Shown here one piece after another: positions 17,786 to 30,300 of a stretch of DNA of 64,000 bases. The position numbers were made by a program, and so were the translations under genes. The notes under the pieces are model-generated. The model was not told where the DNA came from and did not search any database. It saw only the letters and a list, made by a program, of their open reading frames with translations. The DNA is taken from NCBI GenBank assembly GCA_031216915.1, contig CM062293.1, positions 151,846,285 to 151,910,284 of the forward strand. The letters are read 5' to 3'. This DNA is from Pictodentalium vernedei (taxonomy: Eukaryota; Mollusca; Scaphopoda; Dentaliida; Dentaliidae). Within the stretch, counting starts at the first letter, position 1. Each line of letters starts with the position of its first letter.

Positions 17786-19041
17786 GTATATCTCGGCATT
17801 AAAATCGATATTTGCAGATGCAGTTCGTCAGTGAATACCAGCAGCTCATAAAAAGTATAAACTCTGTTCCATGTACAGTAGATTGTGAAGAGAATATTTG
17901 GAGCAGCGACTCTAACTTTTTCGTGTGTGTTTTAGAAGCTCTCCCGAACTCGACAATGTCATTGAAAAATGCAGAAACCGAGTACGTGGCCCACGGTGAC
18001 CCACGCGCATGCCCATAAGCTCTTTTCGAATTTGACACGAGGAAGTAGGAAATTCGTACCGCTTTTCATAGTAGTTGATGCAGCAACGACTCGTCAACGC
18101 TGAGTGAAAATTTCATGGCAATCCGCCGCGAATTGGCTGAGATATAGCGTTTTGATGAGAGGAGGTAATTGTTTGAATTTGGTCTTTTTCAAGCCGGTTC
18201 GAAAGAAGACGGTGCGTGTGCGCTCAGATTCTAGGAGTGCCCCCTCTCTGGGCTAGTTCCACTTTTAAGTTACAATTGAGTGTGACTGAAGGAAAAATGG
18301 TTGTAAATCGAAGTTGCTTCTTTAAGAACGCCACCCAGGAATCCCAATAGTAGCTTTAAACGAAAGAGAATGGTCAGAAGTTAAAAGTCAAAAGAAATCG
18401 GCGGTGAGTAGGTTTTTGGCGGGAAAAGATTGACAAACATTTGCCAATTAGACATTGAAATAGTAGTTCAGACATATGAGGACTGCTTCCAGACCGCTGA
18501 AGACAACGACTCGAAATTTTCAGAACTTGTTCTACGAACCTTGGCCGACATTATTGCATCTGAGTCGAGTGTTCGGACTGCGTGGAAACACCACGAATGG
18601 CGTGGAAACCGAGAGTGTGATTCGCCGCAACTCTATCAGTTTGGAATGGACTTGGACAGTGTTGTGGCCCACTGTAGAGCAGCGATTGGCCATAAAGTCC
18701 CTGTTCGTTTTGCCAATTCCCTAACTGGCTGCAAGATATGACTGTGTGTCTGTATATCGTCCATACAACCTGCAATTTATACCGTTGGTGACATACGTTA
18801 AAGTAGCTTTTCGTCATTTTCGCCACTTTCGCCCCACATTAAAAGATACCTCCCTTCAACGCAAATTTATAGCCAAATCTGCAGATGACATGTTTTCAAG
18901 TTTTCACATTTTCTGTTAGGGTATATACCAATTGCTGACCTTAACTGTACGCACATGGTACATACTATGAAGTTGCAAAACTTCATCTGGTCATCTTGAA
19001 TAGTTGTCAAGACACTGCGCCAAATGACTTACCTGGCCGAA
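17786..19041. other. Stretch without a recognisable gene, left flank of the array
   Basis: A 103-codon ORF at 18430-18741 (+) and shorter ones overlap in several frames; I recognise no motif. Base composition at 17980-18280 is more GC-rich than its neighbours. A short perfect hairpin ATGAAGTT-GCAA-AACTTCAT lies at 18967-18986. The array begins at 19042 with TTATGATAATG. Confidence 0.45.
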
Positions 19042-20143
19042 TTATGATAATGAAAATGAGGTGTTCACTCACCACACAGAAACTGTTAAAATGACTTCAA
19101 TAATTCAGAAGATAAGATTTCACAAGAATAAAAGCGTGAACTATGGAAAATTTTATGCGTGTCACTTATTGGTTTAGTCAACTAAAAAACTTTTTTTTTC
19201 AATTGTTTGCCTATGGTTACCCTAATGAAATTTCTCAAAAAACTTCAAATTTTTTTTGGCCCATTTTATGATGCAAAAATGTTCTACATATAAAAATACC
19301 ATTGTTTTCACATTTTCTGCTGCTGAAATCGCTTGTTCTGACTATTTGTCAATTCCAATCGTTTGTTTTTCAGTACTTCTATAGGAAAGCAACTTCTGCG
19401 ATTTGGAAGAGGGCAGTATTTTCGATTATACCTCAATAGCAACTTCTGATCAGAAAGGCGGAGGTAAGTGAGTCTGAAAACTAATGATGCCTTCCAGAAG
19501 CTAATTTTGATTATTCCCTTTTGAAAATGGAAAGGCCTTCATTATATACGACTGAGCAAACCCCAAATAGAAATGACGCTTGAATATCAGTCAATACAGG
19601 CATCTAAGAAACTGATTTTAAGCCACTTGAAAGGTTTTTTCCCCACACGGGAGGCCAGGCTTGGTGGGGTAATTTTGCTGCCGAGAGATATTCCTACAAA
19701 CACAATGACGTGTATGTAGATAACGGTGTGCGAGGTGATAAGGGTGGATTTGCTTCGGATACCCCCAAGCATAGTCCCATAATTGTGCAATGCTATGGGA
19801 TGAGCTTTTACTAAAATTTTCCAGCTAAGTTTGTCAGTGGTCATTTAGAGTAAAAAGAGTACGTTTTGAACAAATTCAATTTTTAAATTCTTTGAGTTAT
19901 TAGGGGCGCAGATTTTCGATGTGTGCTTATACCCAAATCACAGACTATAATGATTTGTACTTTTCAGTGGAGGGCTCGGCTGAACTATGTTTAGTCCTGC
20001 CAATACTTCACTCCCCCCCCCCACACACACATACGCACACATACGCACACATACGCACATATAAGCTATAGACTAGGGAGTGCATTTACGCAACAGCTGA
20101 CGCGTTTATGTTTTATAATAGTACACATGAGCGTATTCTTGTA

Positions 20144-20223
20144 TGGGCCCTGGGAACTACAGAAGTGATGTTAATTGGGGTGGACACGTTGTGCGTTACT
20201 GCTTTAATATGACCCAGGGCCCA
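20144..20223. repeat. 11-bp GC-rich inverted repeat in the array unit (unit 1 shown)
   Basis: TGGGCCCTGGG (20144-20154) and its complement CCCAGGGCCCA (20213-20223), 58 bp apart. Kept in all units except unit 10, where one C is lost in the right arm. Confidence 0.85.
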
Positions 20224-20558
20224 AACAAAGCCTTGCGTGTTTCTTCTCTGAAGAGGCATCATAATTGTAAACAATAAGCTAAATTTCATTTTGTTATGTT
20301 TAATAGCCATTATTTAGGCGTGAATACTGGGTGGGTGTGACCTAAAATGTCAGTAAACAATTAGGTGGTGGTTAAATTCTGAGTCTTTGGAACTCTGAAA
20401 TTGGTTTTTCCTAATAGGTGTTGTCCCTTCATCAGGGGGCCCTCGCATCTTCAGAATTGTCAATCTAAACGATATACGGGCGATTCTGTACCCCAGAAAC
20501 ATACGTCACGTGACTGAGAATAGATTGGATGTATGGACAAAAATATGGACAGGGGTAA

Positions 20559-20772
20559 AAAATAAGTGCCAATTCGGTAAAATTTCACAAATTTTCGAAA
20601 ATGCGCTTTTTAATTAACACGATTTTCAGTGGGTCAAAAGGATCTTTCTCTTTAGTGAGATGCTCTGGATTTTGGCCCAGAACATCGGCACTTTCTATTC
20701 ACTCCTTTTTGGGATATTTGTGCTCAAATTTTGACCCCGGGTGATGATATTTTGTACCAAAATAAGTGCCAA
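20559..20772. repeat. 14-bp direct repeat 200 bp apart in the array unit (unit 1 shown)
   Basis: AAAATAAGTGCCAA at 20559-20572 and again at 20759-20772. In unit 11 the second copy has changed to AAAATAAGTACCAA. It could be the target duplication of an old 186-bp insertion, which has no tail or inverted ends that I can see. Confidence 0.8.
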
Positions 20773-23700
20773 CATCAGTCAGTTGTTACTATTTATAGTA
20801 CCTCTGAATGTTAAGACTCCATTCTGGACACCTGAACAGATCCCCCGCCAAAAAATCGTCTGCTCAGTCATTACGCTGGTTTATAGTGTAACATATCACA
20901 GCTGCTTTGTTTCTGTTGATTTTTTGTTATTAAAAACTCGCGTATTGTTCCATATAGCCCCCATCTCCCTCATGTACTCGAAAATGTACGTTATTATCTC
21001 CTCTAGAAACAGAATGAGGGAGGTCTAACAGTTTAAAGTTTTCCAGTTATATACTGCCACAAGAAATTGATTCGGGCTATAGTTCAGTAAGTTCAGGCGT
21101 TCACTTTGTTGTATGAAAAGTGCGTGGTCGACGCGATGTGAGTTCAAAACCCATCTCTTCTTAATATTTTGCCCATTATCCTAACACATACATTTTTTCC
21201 TTTGTTCTGGATGCATCGTCATCTATAGAACGTGTTTTCGCAAATTAGCTGGTCGGAAGGCTGGGATACTCCACAATCACATTTAAACAAAAATGTTGAA
21301 AACCAACCAATTGCCGCAAAAAACAGACCATTTCTCCTGAAGCCACATTGTCTAATTAGGTGCGCTCTTACCTTGCAAAAGTTAAGTCAAATAACGAGAC
21401 GATAATCACTGTTTGATGATGCCTTTTGTCTGTTCAGCACCACTGTCTGCCAGATTTAATATTTCCTTGAAATGAAAGATTGCGAATATTCTCTACTACA
21501 CTTAATAAACAGCCCTTCTGACAAACTAAAAGTGTATGTGCAATGGCACTCTTTATTACCACCATCCCGCGTTGAGTCCTTGGGCAAAGCACTCAACTCC
21601 GATTATCCACCTGGGGCACGATCACGCTGTGTACTAAGATGTACTTCACGTCGATGGGGCGCATGTCTTCAACCAATCTAATCCTGCCTGTGCAGCGGTG
21701 AGGAGTTAAGATGTTGGGGAGCTGGCATCTGCTCGTCGTTGGTCGGTGGTTCTCTCTGCGTTCTCCTGCTTCCTCCATCCATAAAACTGTCACCGTCACC
21801 ATTTGACCCTGGCTGCCAAAGTGTCGTTAAACTCTAATAAATAAATAAATAAATAAATAATAAATTACCACCATAGGCAATTTCTTCTATGTTATGTCAT
21901 TGGTGAGGCCCTCAATTTCATCTGTCCAAGTGGGAGCAGTTTGTGCATTGTGCAAATCCGTCAAACAGGTTAATGGTACACTACCCTTCAACCAATGCTA
22001 GAGCTGCATGAGCCGTTTCAGTAAGTTAGGAAGTAAGGTAGTAGATAGCTGCCGCAGGATGGTTCTCTCCATGCTATCCGTACTCTTTCATCCGACACAA
22101 TACAAATCAGGTTGGTAAAAGAGTCACGATACACCAATAATAAACAAACAAATGCTTTCCATGACTACAAACTTTAAATTTTCTGTGTATTTTGAGTTAA
22201 AAGATGTTTCTTTCACAGAATGACTGGTAAGGTGTCTCCAGTTACAAGTTAGGAAACTTTTGGAGCTAACCTGGGGCGGCGGACTAGTGTCAATATTCCA
22301 TGTGCTATAGTGTGTGTGTTAGTTTTTATGGATAGCATACCTTCAAAGCGTGTGTATGGAATAGTTTGTTTTGGAGGGAGCGTTGTATTTCAGTTTTACA
22401 TTTTAGATCCCTCAATCTTCTTTTCGTCTTAATTTGCCACTCGAGGGTTTATCTGGAATATTTTGCGATATCCATGTATAGAGGCGGAAGTCACGGTGGG
22501 TATGGAAAGCGTTCATGTTACAACGATTAGTGTTTCACAGTTGATGTTTAGATTCCTACCTCCTGGTTTCCTACCTCTTCCTCTGTTTATCTCGGCTGAA
22601 CATTAATTTAATGTATCATACTGAAGGTGAATGAATATTTTAGAGGGGAGCCGTTTGATCTGATATTTAGGTTCACATCCGACTTGTTTCATCATTTACT
22701 GGGCATTAGGTACCTAAACACGCTGGTCCTGGTTTTGCTCGGCTGTCGTTTAAGATAGTTTGCTTCAAACAAGCGAATGGTAACGTTCGTTCCATATTGT
22801 AGCCCTGGGAACGTGATGTACAGTTTAAGACGAGTCTCTCATCAAACTACCCAGATCTATTATCGCGAAGAATTGTTAGCCGGTTTGTGTGATTACTGGC
22901 CTTGATATTAGGTAATTTTATGTGTTGGTCAGTATTAATTCTGTGTCAGTATTAATTCACGTAGGTCACACAACGAAATTGGGATTCGTTGGAAAGTTTA
23001 AGCCTTTCATGTAACAGCCAAAGATCGAAACTATGGACTCTTCTATTCTAAGTTGCAAACTTGTATACGCCAGTGCTCCAGTTAAGAATTCAACATTTAT
23101 GATAATGTGAATGAGGTGTTCACGCACCACACAGAAACTGTTAAAATGACTTCAATAATTCAGAAGATAAGATTTCACAAGAATAAAATCGTGAACTATG
23201 GAAAATTTCATGCGTGTCACTTATTGGTTTAGTCAACTAAAAAACTTTTTTTTTTCAATTGTTTGCCTATGGTTACCCTTATGAAATTTCTCAAAAAACT
23301 TCAAATTTTTTTTGGCCCATTTTATGATGCAAAAATGTTCTACATATAAAAATACCATTGTTTTCACATTTTCTGCTGCTGAAATCGCTTGTTCTGACTG
23401 AATAAATCAACTTGAAGTACAGAATGGGTATCACTGTAGGCCTAAATTCAACTTTTCCGGCAATGACAGCCATAGGTTCACGCACAGTGTCACTTTCCAT
23501 ACATTATAAAATCGGGACTCGGAGTTTCACTCGTTAGAAATATGAAACACGAGTCAAACAAAATTCACCCATATTCTTTCTGAACAGACTGAATGAATAA
23601 TCTTCAATTCATTTTTAGAGTTCCATCTATTCAAAATATAGCTGTCACAGCCGACAGAAAAAAATTTGTCAATTCCAATCGTTTGTTTTTCAGTACTTCT

Positions 23701-24330
23701 ATAGGAAAGCAACTTCTGCGATTTGGAAGACTGCAGTATTTTCAATTAAACCTCCATAGCAACTTCTGATCAGAAAGGCGGAGGTAAGTGAGTCTGAAAA
23801 CTAATGATGCCTTCCAGAAGCTAATTTTGATTATTCCCTTTTGAAAATGGAAAGGCCTTCATTATATACGACTGAGCAAACCCCAAATAGAAATGACGCT
23901 TGAATATCAGTCAATACAGGCATCTAAGAAACTGATTTTAAGCCACTTGAAAGGTTTTTTCCCACACGGGAGGCGAGGCTTGGTGGGGTAATTTTGCTAC
24001 CGAGAGATATTCCTACAAACACAATGACGTGTATGTAGATAACGGTGTGCGAGGTGATAAGGGTGGATTTGCTTCGGATACCCCCAAGCATAGTCCCATA
24101 ATTGTGCAATGCTATGGGATGAGCTTTTACTAAAATTTTCCAGCTAAATTTGTCAGTGGTCATTTAGAGTAAAAAGAGTACGTTTTGAACAAATTGAATT
24201 TTTAAATTCTTTGAGTTATTAGGGGCGCAGATTTTCGATGTGTGCTTATACCCAAATCACAGACTATAATGATTTGTACTTTTCAGTGGAGGGCTCGGCT
24301 GAACTATGTTTAGTCCTGCCAATACTTCAC

Positions 24331-24372
24331 TCCCCCCCACACACACACATACGCACACATACGCACATATAA
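24331..24372. repeat. C-run plus CA/ACGCAC microsatellite in the array unit
   Basis: A C run of 7-10, then ACACACAC, then ATACGCACAC repeats. The repeat number varies between units: longest in unit 1 (20011-20060), shortest in unit 10 (58721-58755). Confidence 0.9.
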
Positions 24373-25380
24373 GCTATAGACTAGGGAGTGCATTTACGCA
24401 ACAGCTGACGCGTTTATGTTTTATAATAGTACACATGAGCGTATTCTTGTATGGGCCCTGGGAACTACAGAAGTGATGTTAATTGGGGTGGACACGTTGT
24501 GCGTTACTGCTTTAATATGACCCAGGGCCCAAACAAAGCCTTGCGTGTTTCTTCTCTGAAGAGGCATCATAATTGTAAACAATAAGCTAAACTTCATTTT
24601 GTTATGTTTAATAGCCATTATTTAGGCGTGAATACTGGGTGGGTGTGACCTAAAATGCCAGTAAACAATTAGGTGGTGGTTAAATTCTGAGTCTTTGGAA
24701 CTCTGAAACTGGTTTTTCCTAATAGGTGTTGTCCCTTCATCAGGGGGCCCTCGCATCTTCAGAATTGTCAATCTAAACGATATACGGGCGATTCTGTACT
24801 CCAGAAACATACGTAACGTGACTGAGAATAGATTGGATGTATGGACAAAAATATGGACAGGGGTAAAAAATAAGTGCCAATTCGGTAAAATTTCACAAAT
24901 TTTCGAAAATGCGCTTTTTTATTAACACGATTTTCAGTGGGTCAAAAGGATCTTTCTCTTTAGTGAGATGCTCTGGATTTTGGCCCAGAACATCGGCACT
25001 TTCTATTCACTCCTTTTTGGGATATTTGTGCTCAAATTTTGACCCCGGGTGATGATATTTTGTACCAAAATAAGTGCCAACATCAGTCAGTTGTTACTAT
25101 TTATAGTACCTCTGAATGTTAAGACTCCATTCTGGACACCTGAACAGATCCCCCGCCAAAAAATCGTCTGCTCAGTCATTACGCTGGTTTATAGTGTAAC
25201 ATATCACAGCTGCTTTGTTTCTGTTGATTTTTTGTTATTAAAAACTCTCGTATTGTTCCATATAGCCCCCATCTCCCTCATGTACTCGAAAATGTACATT
25301 ATTATCTCCTCTAGAAACAGAATGAGGGAGGTCTAACAGTTTAAAGTTTTCCAGTTATATACTGCCACAAGAAATTGATT

Positions 25381-25701
25381 CGGGCTATAGCTCAGTAAGT
25401 TCAGGCGTTCACTTTGTTGTATGAAAAGTGCGTGGTCGACGCGATGTGAATTCAAAACCCATCTCTTCTTAATATTTTGCCCATTATCCTAACACATACA
25501 TTTTTTCCTTTGTTCTGGTTGCATCGTCATCTATAGAACGTGTTTTCGCAAATTAGCTGGTCGGAAGGCTGGGATACTCCACAATCACATTTAAACAAAA
25601 ATGTGGAAAACCAACCAATTGCCGCAAAAAACAGAACATTTCTCCTCAAGCCACATTGTCTAATTAGGTGCGCTATTACCTTGCAAAAGTTAAGTCAAAT
25701 A
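25381..25701 (+). mobile_element. SINE-A within the array unit (reference copy)
   Basis: The head CGGGCTATAGCTCAGTAAGT (25381-25400) carries an A box, and GTGAATTCAAAACC (25447-25460) a decayed B box; both would be the RNA polymerase III promoter of the ancestral tRNA. The body has GGCTGGGATACTC, CCAATTGCCGCAAA, TAGGTGCGCT and TTGCAAAAGTTAAGTC, in the order seen in the dispersed copy at 14622-14945. A true tRNA gene is ruled out because no acceptor or anticodon stem closes. One copy lies in each of units 1-10, 332 bp after the start of the 95-codon ORF. Confidence 0.75.
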
Positions 25702-25873
25702 ACGAGACGATAATCACTGTTTGATGATGCCTTTTGTCTGTTGAGCACCACTGTCTGCCAGATTTAATATTTCCTTGAAATGAAAGATTGCGAATATTCT
25801 CTACTACACTTAATAAACAGCCCTTCTGACAAACTAAAAGTGTATGTGCAATGGCACTCTTTATTACCACCAT

Positions 25874-26165
25874 CCCGCGTTGAGTCCTTGGGCAAGGCAC
25901 TCAACTCCGATTATCCACTGGGGGCACGATGACGCTGTGTACTAAGATGTACTTCACGTCGATGGGGCGCATGTCTTCAACCAATCTAATCCTGCCTGTG
26001 CAGCGGTGAGGAGTTAAGATGTTTGGGAGCTGGCATCTGCTCGTCGTTGGTGGGTGGTTCTCTCTGGGTTCTCCTGCTTCCTCCATCCATAAAACTGTCA
26101 CCGTCACCATTTGACCCTCTCTGCCAAAGTGTCGTTAAACTCTAATAAATAAATAAATAATAAAT
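25874..26165 (+). mobile_element. SINE-B, 5' truncated, within the array unit (reference copy)
   Basis: It starts CGCGTTGAGTCCTTGGGCAA, continues GATGACGCTGTGTACTAAG, CTCCTGCTTCCTCCATCC, ATAAAACTGTCACCGTCACC, and ends GTGTCGTTAAACTC followed by (TAAA)n. The tRNA head seen in the copy at 13000-13357 is absent. Its presence at the same place in all ten complete units means it inserted before the array was amplified. Confidence 0.75.
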
Positions 26166-27396
26166 TACCACCATAGGCAATTTCTTGTATGTTATGTCAT
26201 TGGTGAGGCCCTCAATTTCATCTGTCCAAGTGGGAGCAGTTTGTGCATTGTGCAAATCCGTCCAACAGGTTAATGGTACACTACCCTTCAACCAATGCTA
26301 GAGCTGCATGAGCCGTTTCAGTAAGTTAGGAAGTAAGGTAGTAGATAGCTGCCGCAGGATGGTTCTCTCCATGCTATCCGTACTCTTTCATCCGACACAA
26401 TACAAATCAGGTTGGTAAAAGAGTCACGATACACCAATAATAAACAAACAAATGCTTTCCATGACTACAAACTTTAAATTTTCTGTGTATTTTGAGTTAA
26501 AAGATGTTTCTTTCACAGAATGACTGGTAAGGTGTCTCTACTTACAAGTTAGGCAACTTTTGGAGCTAACCTGGGGCGGCGGACTAGTGTCAATATTCCA
26601 TGTGCTATAGTGTGTGTGTCAGTTTTTATGGATAGCATACGTTCAAAGCGTGTGTATGGAATAGTTTGTTTTGGAGGGAGCGTTGTATTTCAGTTTTACA
26701 TTTTAGATCCCTCAATCTTCTTTTCGTCTTAATTTGCCACTCGAGGGTTTATCTGGAATATTTTGCGATATCCATGTATAGAGGCGGAAGTCACGGTGGG
26801 TATGGAAAGCGTTCATGTTACAACGATTAGTGTTTCACAGTTGATGTTTAGATTCCTACCTCCTGGTTTCCTACCTCTTCCTCTGTTTATCTCGGCTGAA
26901 CATTAATTTAATGTATCATACTGAAGGTGAATGAATATTTTAGAGGGGAGCCGTTTGATCTGATATTTAGGTTCACATCCGACTTGTTTCATCATTTACT
27001 GGGCATTAGGTACCTAAACACGCTGGTCCTGGTTTTGCTCGGCTGTCGTTTAAGATAGTTTGCTTCAAACAAGCGAATGGTAACGTTCGTTCCATATTGT
27101 AGCCCTGGGAACGTGATGTACAGTTTAAGACGAGTCTCTCATCAAACTACCCAGATCTATTATCGCGAAGAATTGTTAGCCGGTTTGTGTGATTACTGGC
27201 CTTGATATTAGGTAATTTTATGTGTTGGTCAGTATTAATTCTGTGTCAGTATTAATTCACGCAGGTCACGCGACGAAATTGGGATTCGTTGGAAAGTTTA
27301 AGCCTTTCATGTAACAGCCAAAGATCGAAACTATGGACTCTTCTATTCTAAGTTGCAAACTTGTATACGCCAGTGCTCCAGTTAAGAATTCAACAT

Positions 27397-30300
27397 TTAT
27401 GATAATGTGAATGAGGTGTTCACGCACCACACAGAAACTGTTAAAATGACTTCAATAATTCAGAAGATAAGATTTCACAAGAATAAAATCGTGAACTATG
27501 GAAAATTTCATGCGTGTCACTTATTGGTTTAGTCAACTAAAAAACTTTTTTTTTTCAATTGTTTGCCTATGGTTACCCTTATGAAATTTCTCAAAAAACT
27601 TCAAATTTTTTTTGGCCCATTTTATGATGCAAAAATGTTCTACATATAAAAATACCATTGTTTTCACATTTTCTGCTGCTGAAATCGCTTGTTCTGACTG
27701 AATAAATCAACTTGAAGTACAGAATGGGTATCACTGTAGGCCTAAATTCAACTTTTCCGGCAATGACAGCCATAGGTTCACGCACAGTGTCACTTTCCAT
27801 ACATTATAAAATCGGGACTCGGAGTTTCACTCGTTAGAAATATGAAACACGAGTCAAACAAAATTCACCCATATTCTTTCTGAACAGACTGAATGAATAA
27901 TCTTCAATTCATTTTTAGAGTTCCATCTATTCAAAATATAGCTGTCACAGCCGACAGAAAAAAATTTGTCAATTCCAATCGTTTGTTTTTCAGTACTTCT
28001 ATAGGAAAGCAACTTCTGCGATTTGGAAGACTGCAGTATTTTCGATTAAACCTCCATAGCAACTTCTGATCAGAAAGGCGGAGGTAAGTGAGTCTGAAAA
28101 CTAATGATGCCTTCCAGAAGCTAATTTTGATTATTCCCTTTTGAAAATGGAAAGGCCTTCATTATATACGACTGAGCAAACCCCAAATAGAAATGACGCT
28201 TGAATATCAGTCAATACAGGCATCTAAGAAACTGATTTTAAGCCACTTGAAAGGTTTTTTCCCACACGGGAGGCGAGGCTTGGTGGGGTAATTTTGCTAC
28301 CGAGAGATATTCCTACAAACACAATGACGTGTATGTAGATAACGGTGTGCGAGGTGATAAGGGTGGATTTGCTTCGGATACCCCCAAGCATAGTCCCATA
28401 ATTGTGCAATGCTATGGGATGAGCTTTTACTAAAATTTTCCAGCTAAATTTGTCAGTGGTCATTTAGAGTAAAAAGAGTACGTTTTGAACAAATTGAATT
28501 TTTAAATTCTTTGAGTTATTAGGGGCGCAGATTTTCGATGTGTGCTTATACCCAAATCACAGACTATAATGATTTGTACTTTTCAGTGGAGGGCTCGGCT
28601 GAACTATGTTTAGTCCTGCCAATACTTCACTCCCCCCCACACACACACATACGCACACATACGCACATATAAGCTATAGACTAGGGAGTGCATTTACGCA
28701 ACAGCTGACGCGTTTATGTTTTATAATAGTACACATGAGCGTATTCTTGTATGGGCCCTGGGAACTACAGAAGTCATGTTAATTGGGGTGGACACGTTGT
28801 GCGTTACTGCTTTAATATGACCCAGGGCCCAAACAAAGCCTTGCGTGTTTCTTCTCTGAAGAGGCATCATAATTGTAAACAATAAGCTAAACTTCATTTT
28901 GTTATGTTTAATAGCCATTATTTAGGCATGAATACTGGGTGGGTGTGACCTAAAATGCCAGTAAACAATTAGGTGGTGGTTAAATTCTGAGTCTTTGGAA
29001 CTCTGAAACTGGTTTTTCCTAATAGGTGTTGTCCCTTCATCAGGGGGCCCTCGCATCTTCAGAATTGTCAATCTAAACGATATACGGGCGATTCTGTACT
29101 CCCGAAACATACGTAACGTGACTGAGAATAGATTGGATGTATGGACAAAAATATGGACAGGGGTAAAAAATAAGTGCCAATTCGGTAAAATTTCACAAAT
29201 TTTCGAAAATGCGCTTTTTTATTAACACGATTTTCAGTGGGTCAAAAGGATCTTTCTCTTTAGTGAGATGCTCTGGATTTTGGCCCAGAACATCGGCACT
29301 TTCTATTCACTCCTTTTTGGGATATTTGTGCTGAAATTTTGACCCCGGGTGATGATATTTTGTACCAAAATAAGTGCCAACATCAGTCAGTTGTTACTAT
29401 TTATAGTACCTCTGAATGTTAAGACTCCATTCTGGACACCTGAACAGATCCCCCGCCAAAAAATCGTCTGCTCAGTCATTACGCTGGTTTATAGTGTAAC
29501 ATATCACAGCTGCTTTGTTTCTGTTGATTTTTTGTTATTAAAAACTCTCGTATTGTTCCATATAGCCCCCATCTCCCTCATGTACTCGAAAATGTACATT
29601 ATTATCTCCTCTAGAAACAGAATGAGGGAGGTCTAACAGTTTAAAGTTTTCCAGTTATATACTGCCACAAGAAATTGATTCGGGCTATAGCTCAGTAAGT
29701 TCAGGCGTTCACTTTGTTGTATGAAAAGTGCGTGGTCGACGCGATGTGAGTTCAAAACCCATCTCTTCTTAATATTTTGCCCATTATCCTAACACATACA
29801 TTTTTTCCTTTGTTCTGGTTGCATCGTCATCTATAGAACGTGTTTTCGCAAATTAGCTGGTCGGAAGGGTGGGATACTCCACAATCACATTTAAACAAAA
29901 ATGTGGAAAACCAACCAATTGCCGCAAAAAACAGAACATTTCTCCTCAAGCCACATTGTCTAATTAGGTGCGCTATTACCTTGCAAAAGTTAAGTCAAAT
30001 AACGAGACGATAATCACTGTTTGATGATGCCTTTTGTCTGTTGAGCACCACTGTCTGCCAGATTTAATATTTCCTTGAAATGAAAGATTGCGAATATTCT
30101 CTACTACACTTAATAAACAGCCCTTCTGACAAACTAAAAGTGTATGTGCAATGGCACTCTTTATTACCACCATCCCGCGTTGAGTCCTTGGGCAAGGCAC
30201 TCAACTCCGATTATCCACCTGGGGGCACGATGACGCTGTGTACTAAGATGTACTTCACGTCGATGGGGCGCATGTCTTCAACCAATCTAATCCTGCCTGT

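Larger units (their letters stand above)
19042..23096 (+). repeat. Array unit 1 (edge unit, internal deletion)
   Basis: Length 4,055. It lacks about 264 bp present in the others (equivalent to 23400-23663); the join is at 19343/19344 between GTTCTGACT and ATTTGTCAATT. SINE-A starts at 21073 and SINE-B spans about 21566-21866, with a longer TAAA tail than elsewhere. The microsatellite at 20011-20060 has extra ACGCACAC repeats. It has TTTTGCTGCCGAG and GACCCTGGCTGCC, shared with unit 10, and GTCTCCAGTTACAAG and CGTCAAACAGG, shared with unit 4. Confidence 0.95.
23097..27396 (+). repeat. Array unit 2 (reference unit)
   Basis: Length 4,300. SINE-A 25381-25701, SINE-B 25874-26165, microsatellite 24331-24372. 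Variants: CATTTATG at its start, GTGAACTATGG, CACTCGTTAG, GTGATGTT, GACCCTCTC, CTTGTATG, GATACACCAA. Its SINE-A B box reads GTGAATTCAAAACC where the others have GTGAGTTC. It is close to unit 5 over most of its length. Confidence 0.97.

Noticed and set aside
18430..18741. 103-codon ORF as a gene
   Set aside because: Overlaps other ORFs of similar length in two frames and shows no familiar domain or splice context.
20741..21028. 95-codon ORF (MMIFCTKIS start) present in all eleven units
   Set aside because: Its conservation only reflects the overall near-identity of the array. No motif or signal of coding selection can be shown, and silent and replacement changes are too few to test by eye.
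19042..23096. The unit as an LTR retrotransposon or Helitron
   Set aside because: No long terminal repeats, primer-binding site, RT, integrase, Rep or helicase motifs, and no clear TC...CTRR ends with a hairpin.
23924..24163. Conserved 79-, 65-, 62-, 69-, 74- and 66-codon minus-strand ORFs of the units
   Set aside because: They overlap repeats (the 66-codon one is the reverse of SINE-B), change length with single-base indels, and resemble nothing I know.
25381..25470. A genuine tRNA gene at the SINE-A head
   Set aside because: A and B boxes are present, but no acceptor stem or anticodon stem-loop closes and a SINE body follows, as in the dispersed copy.
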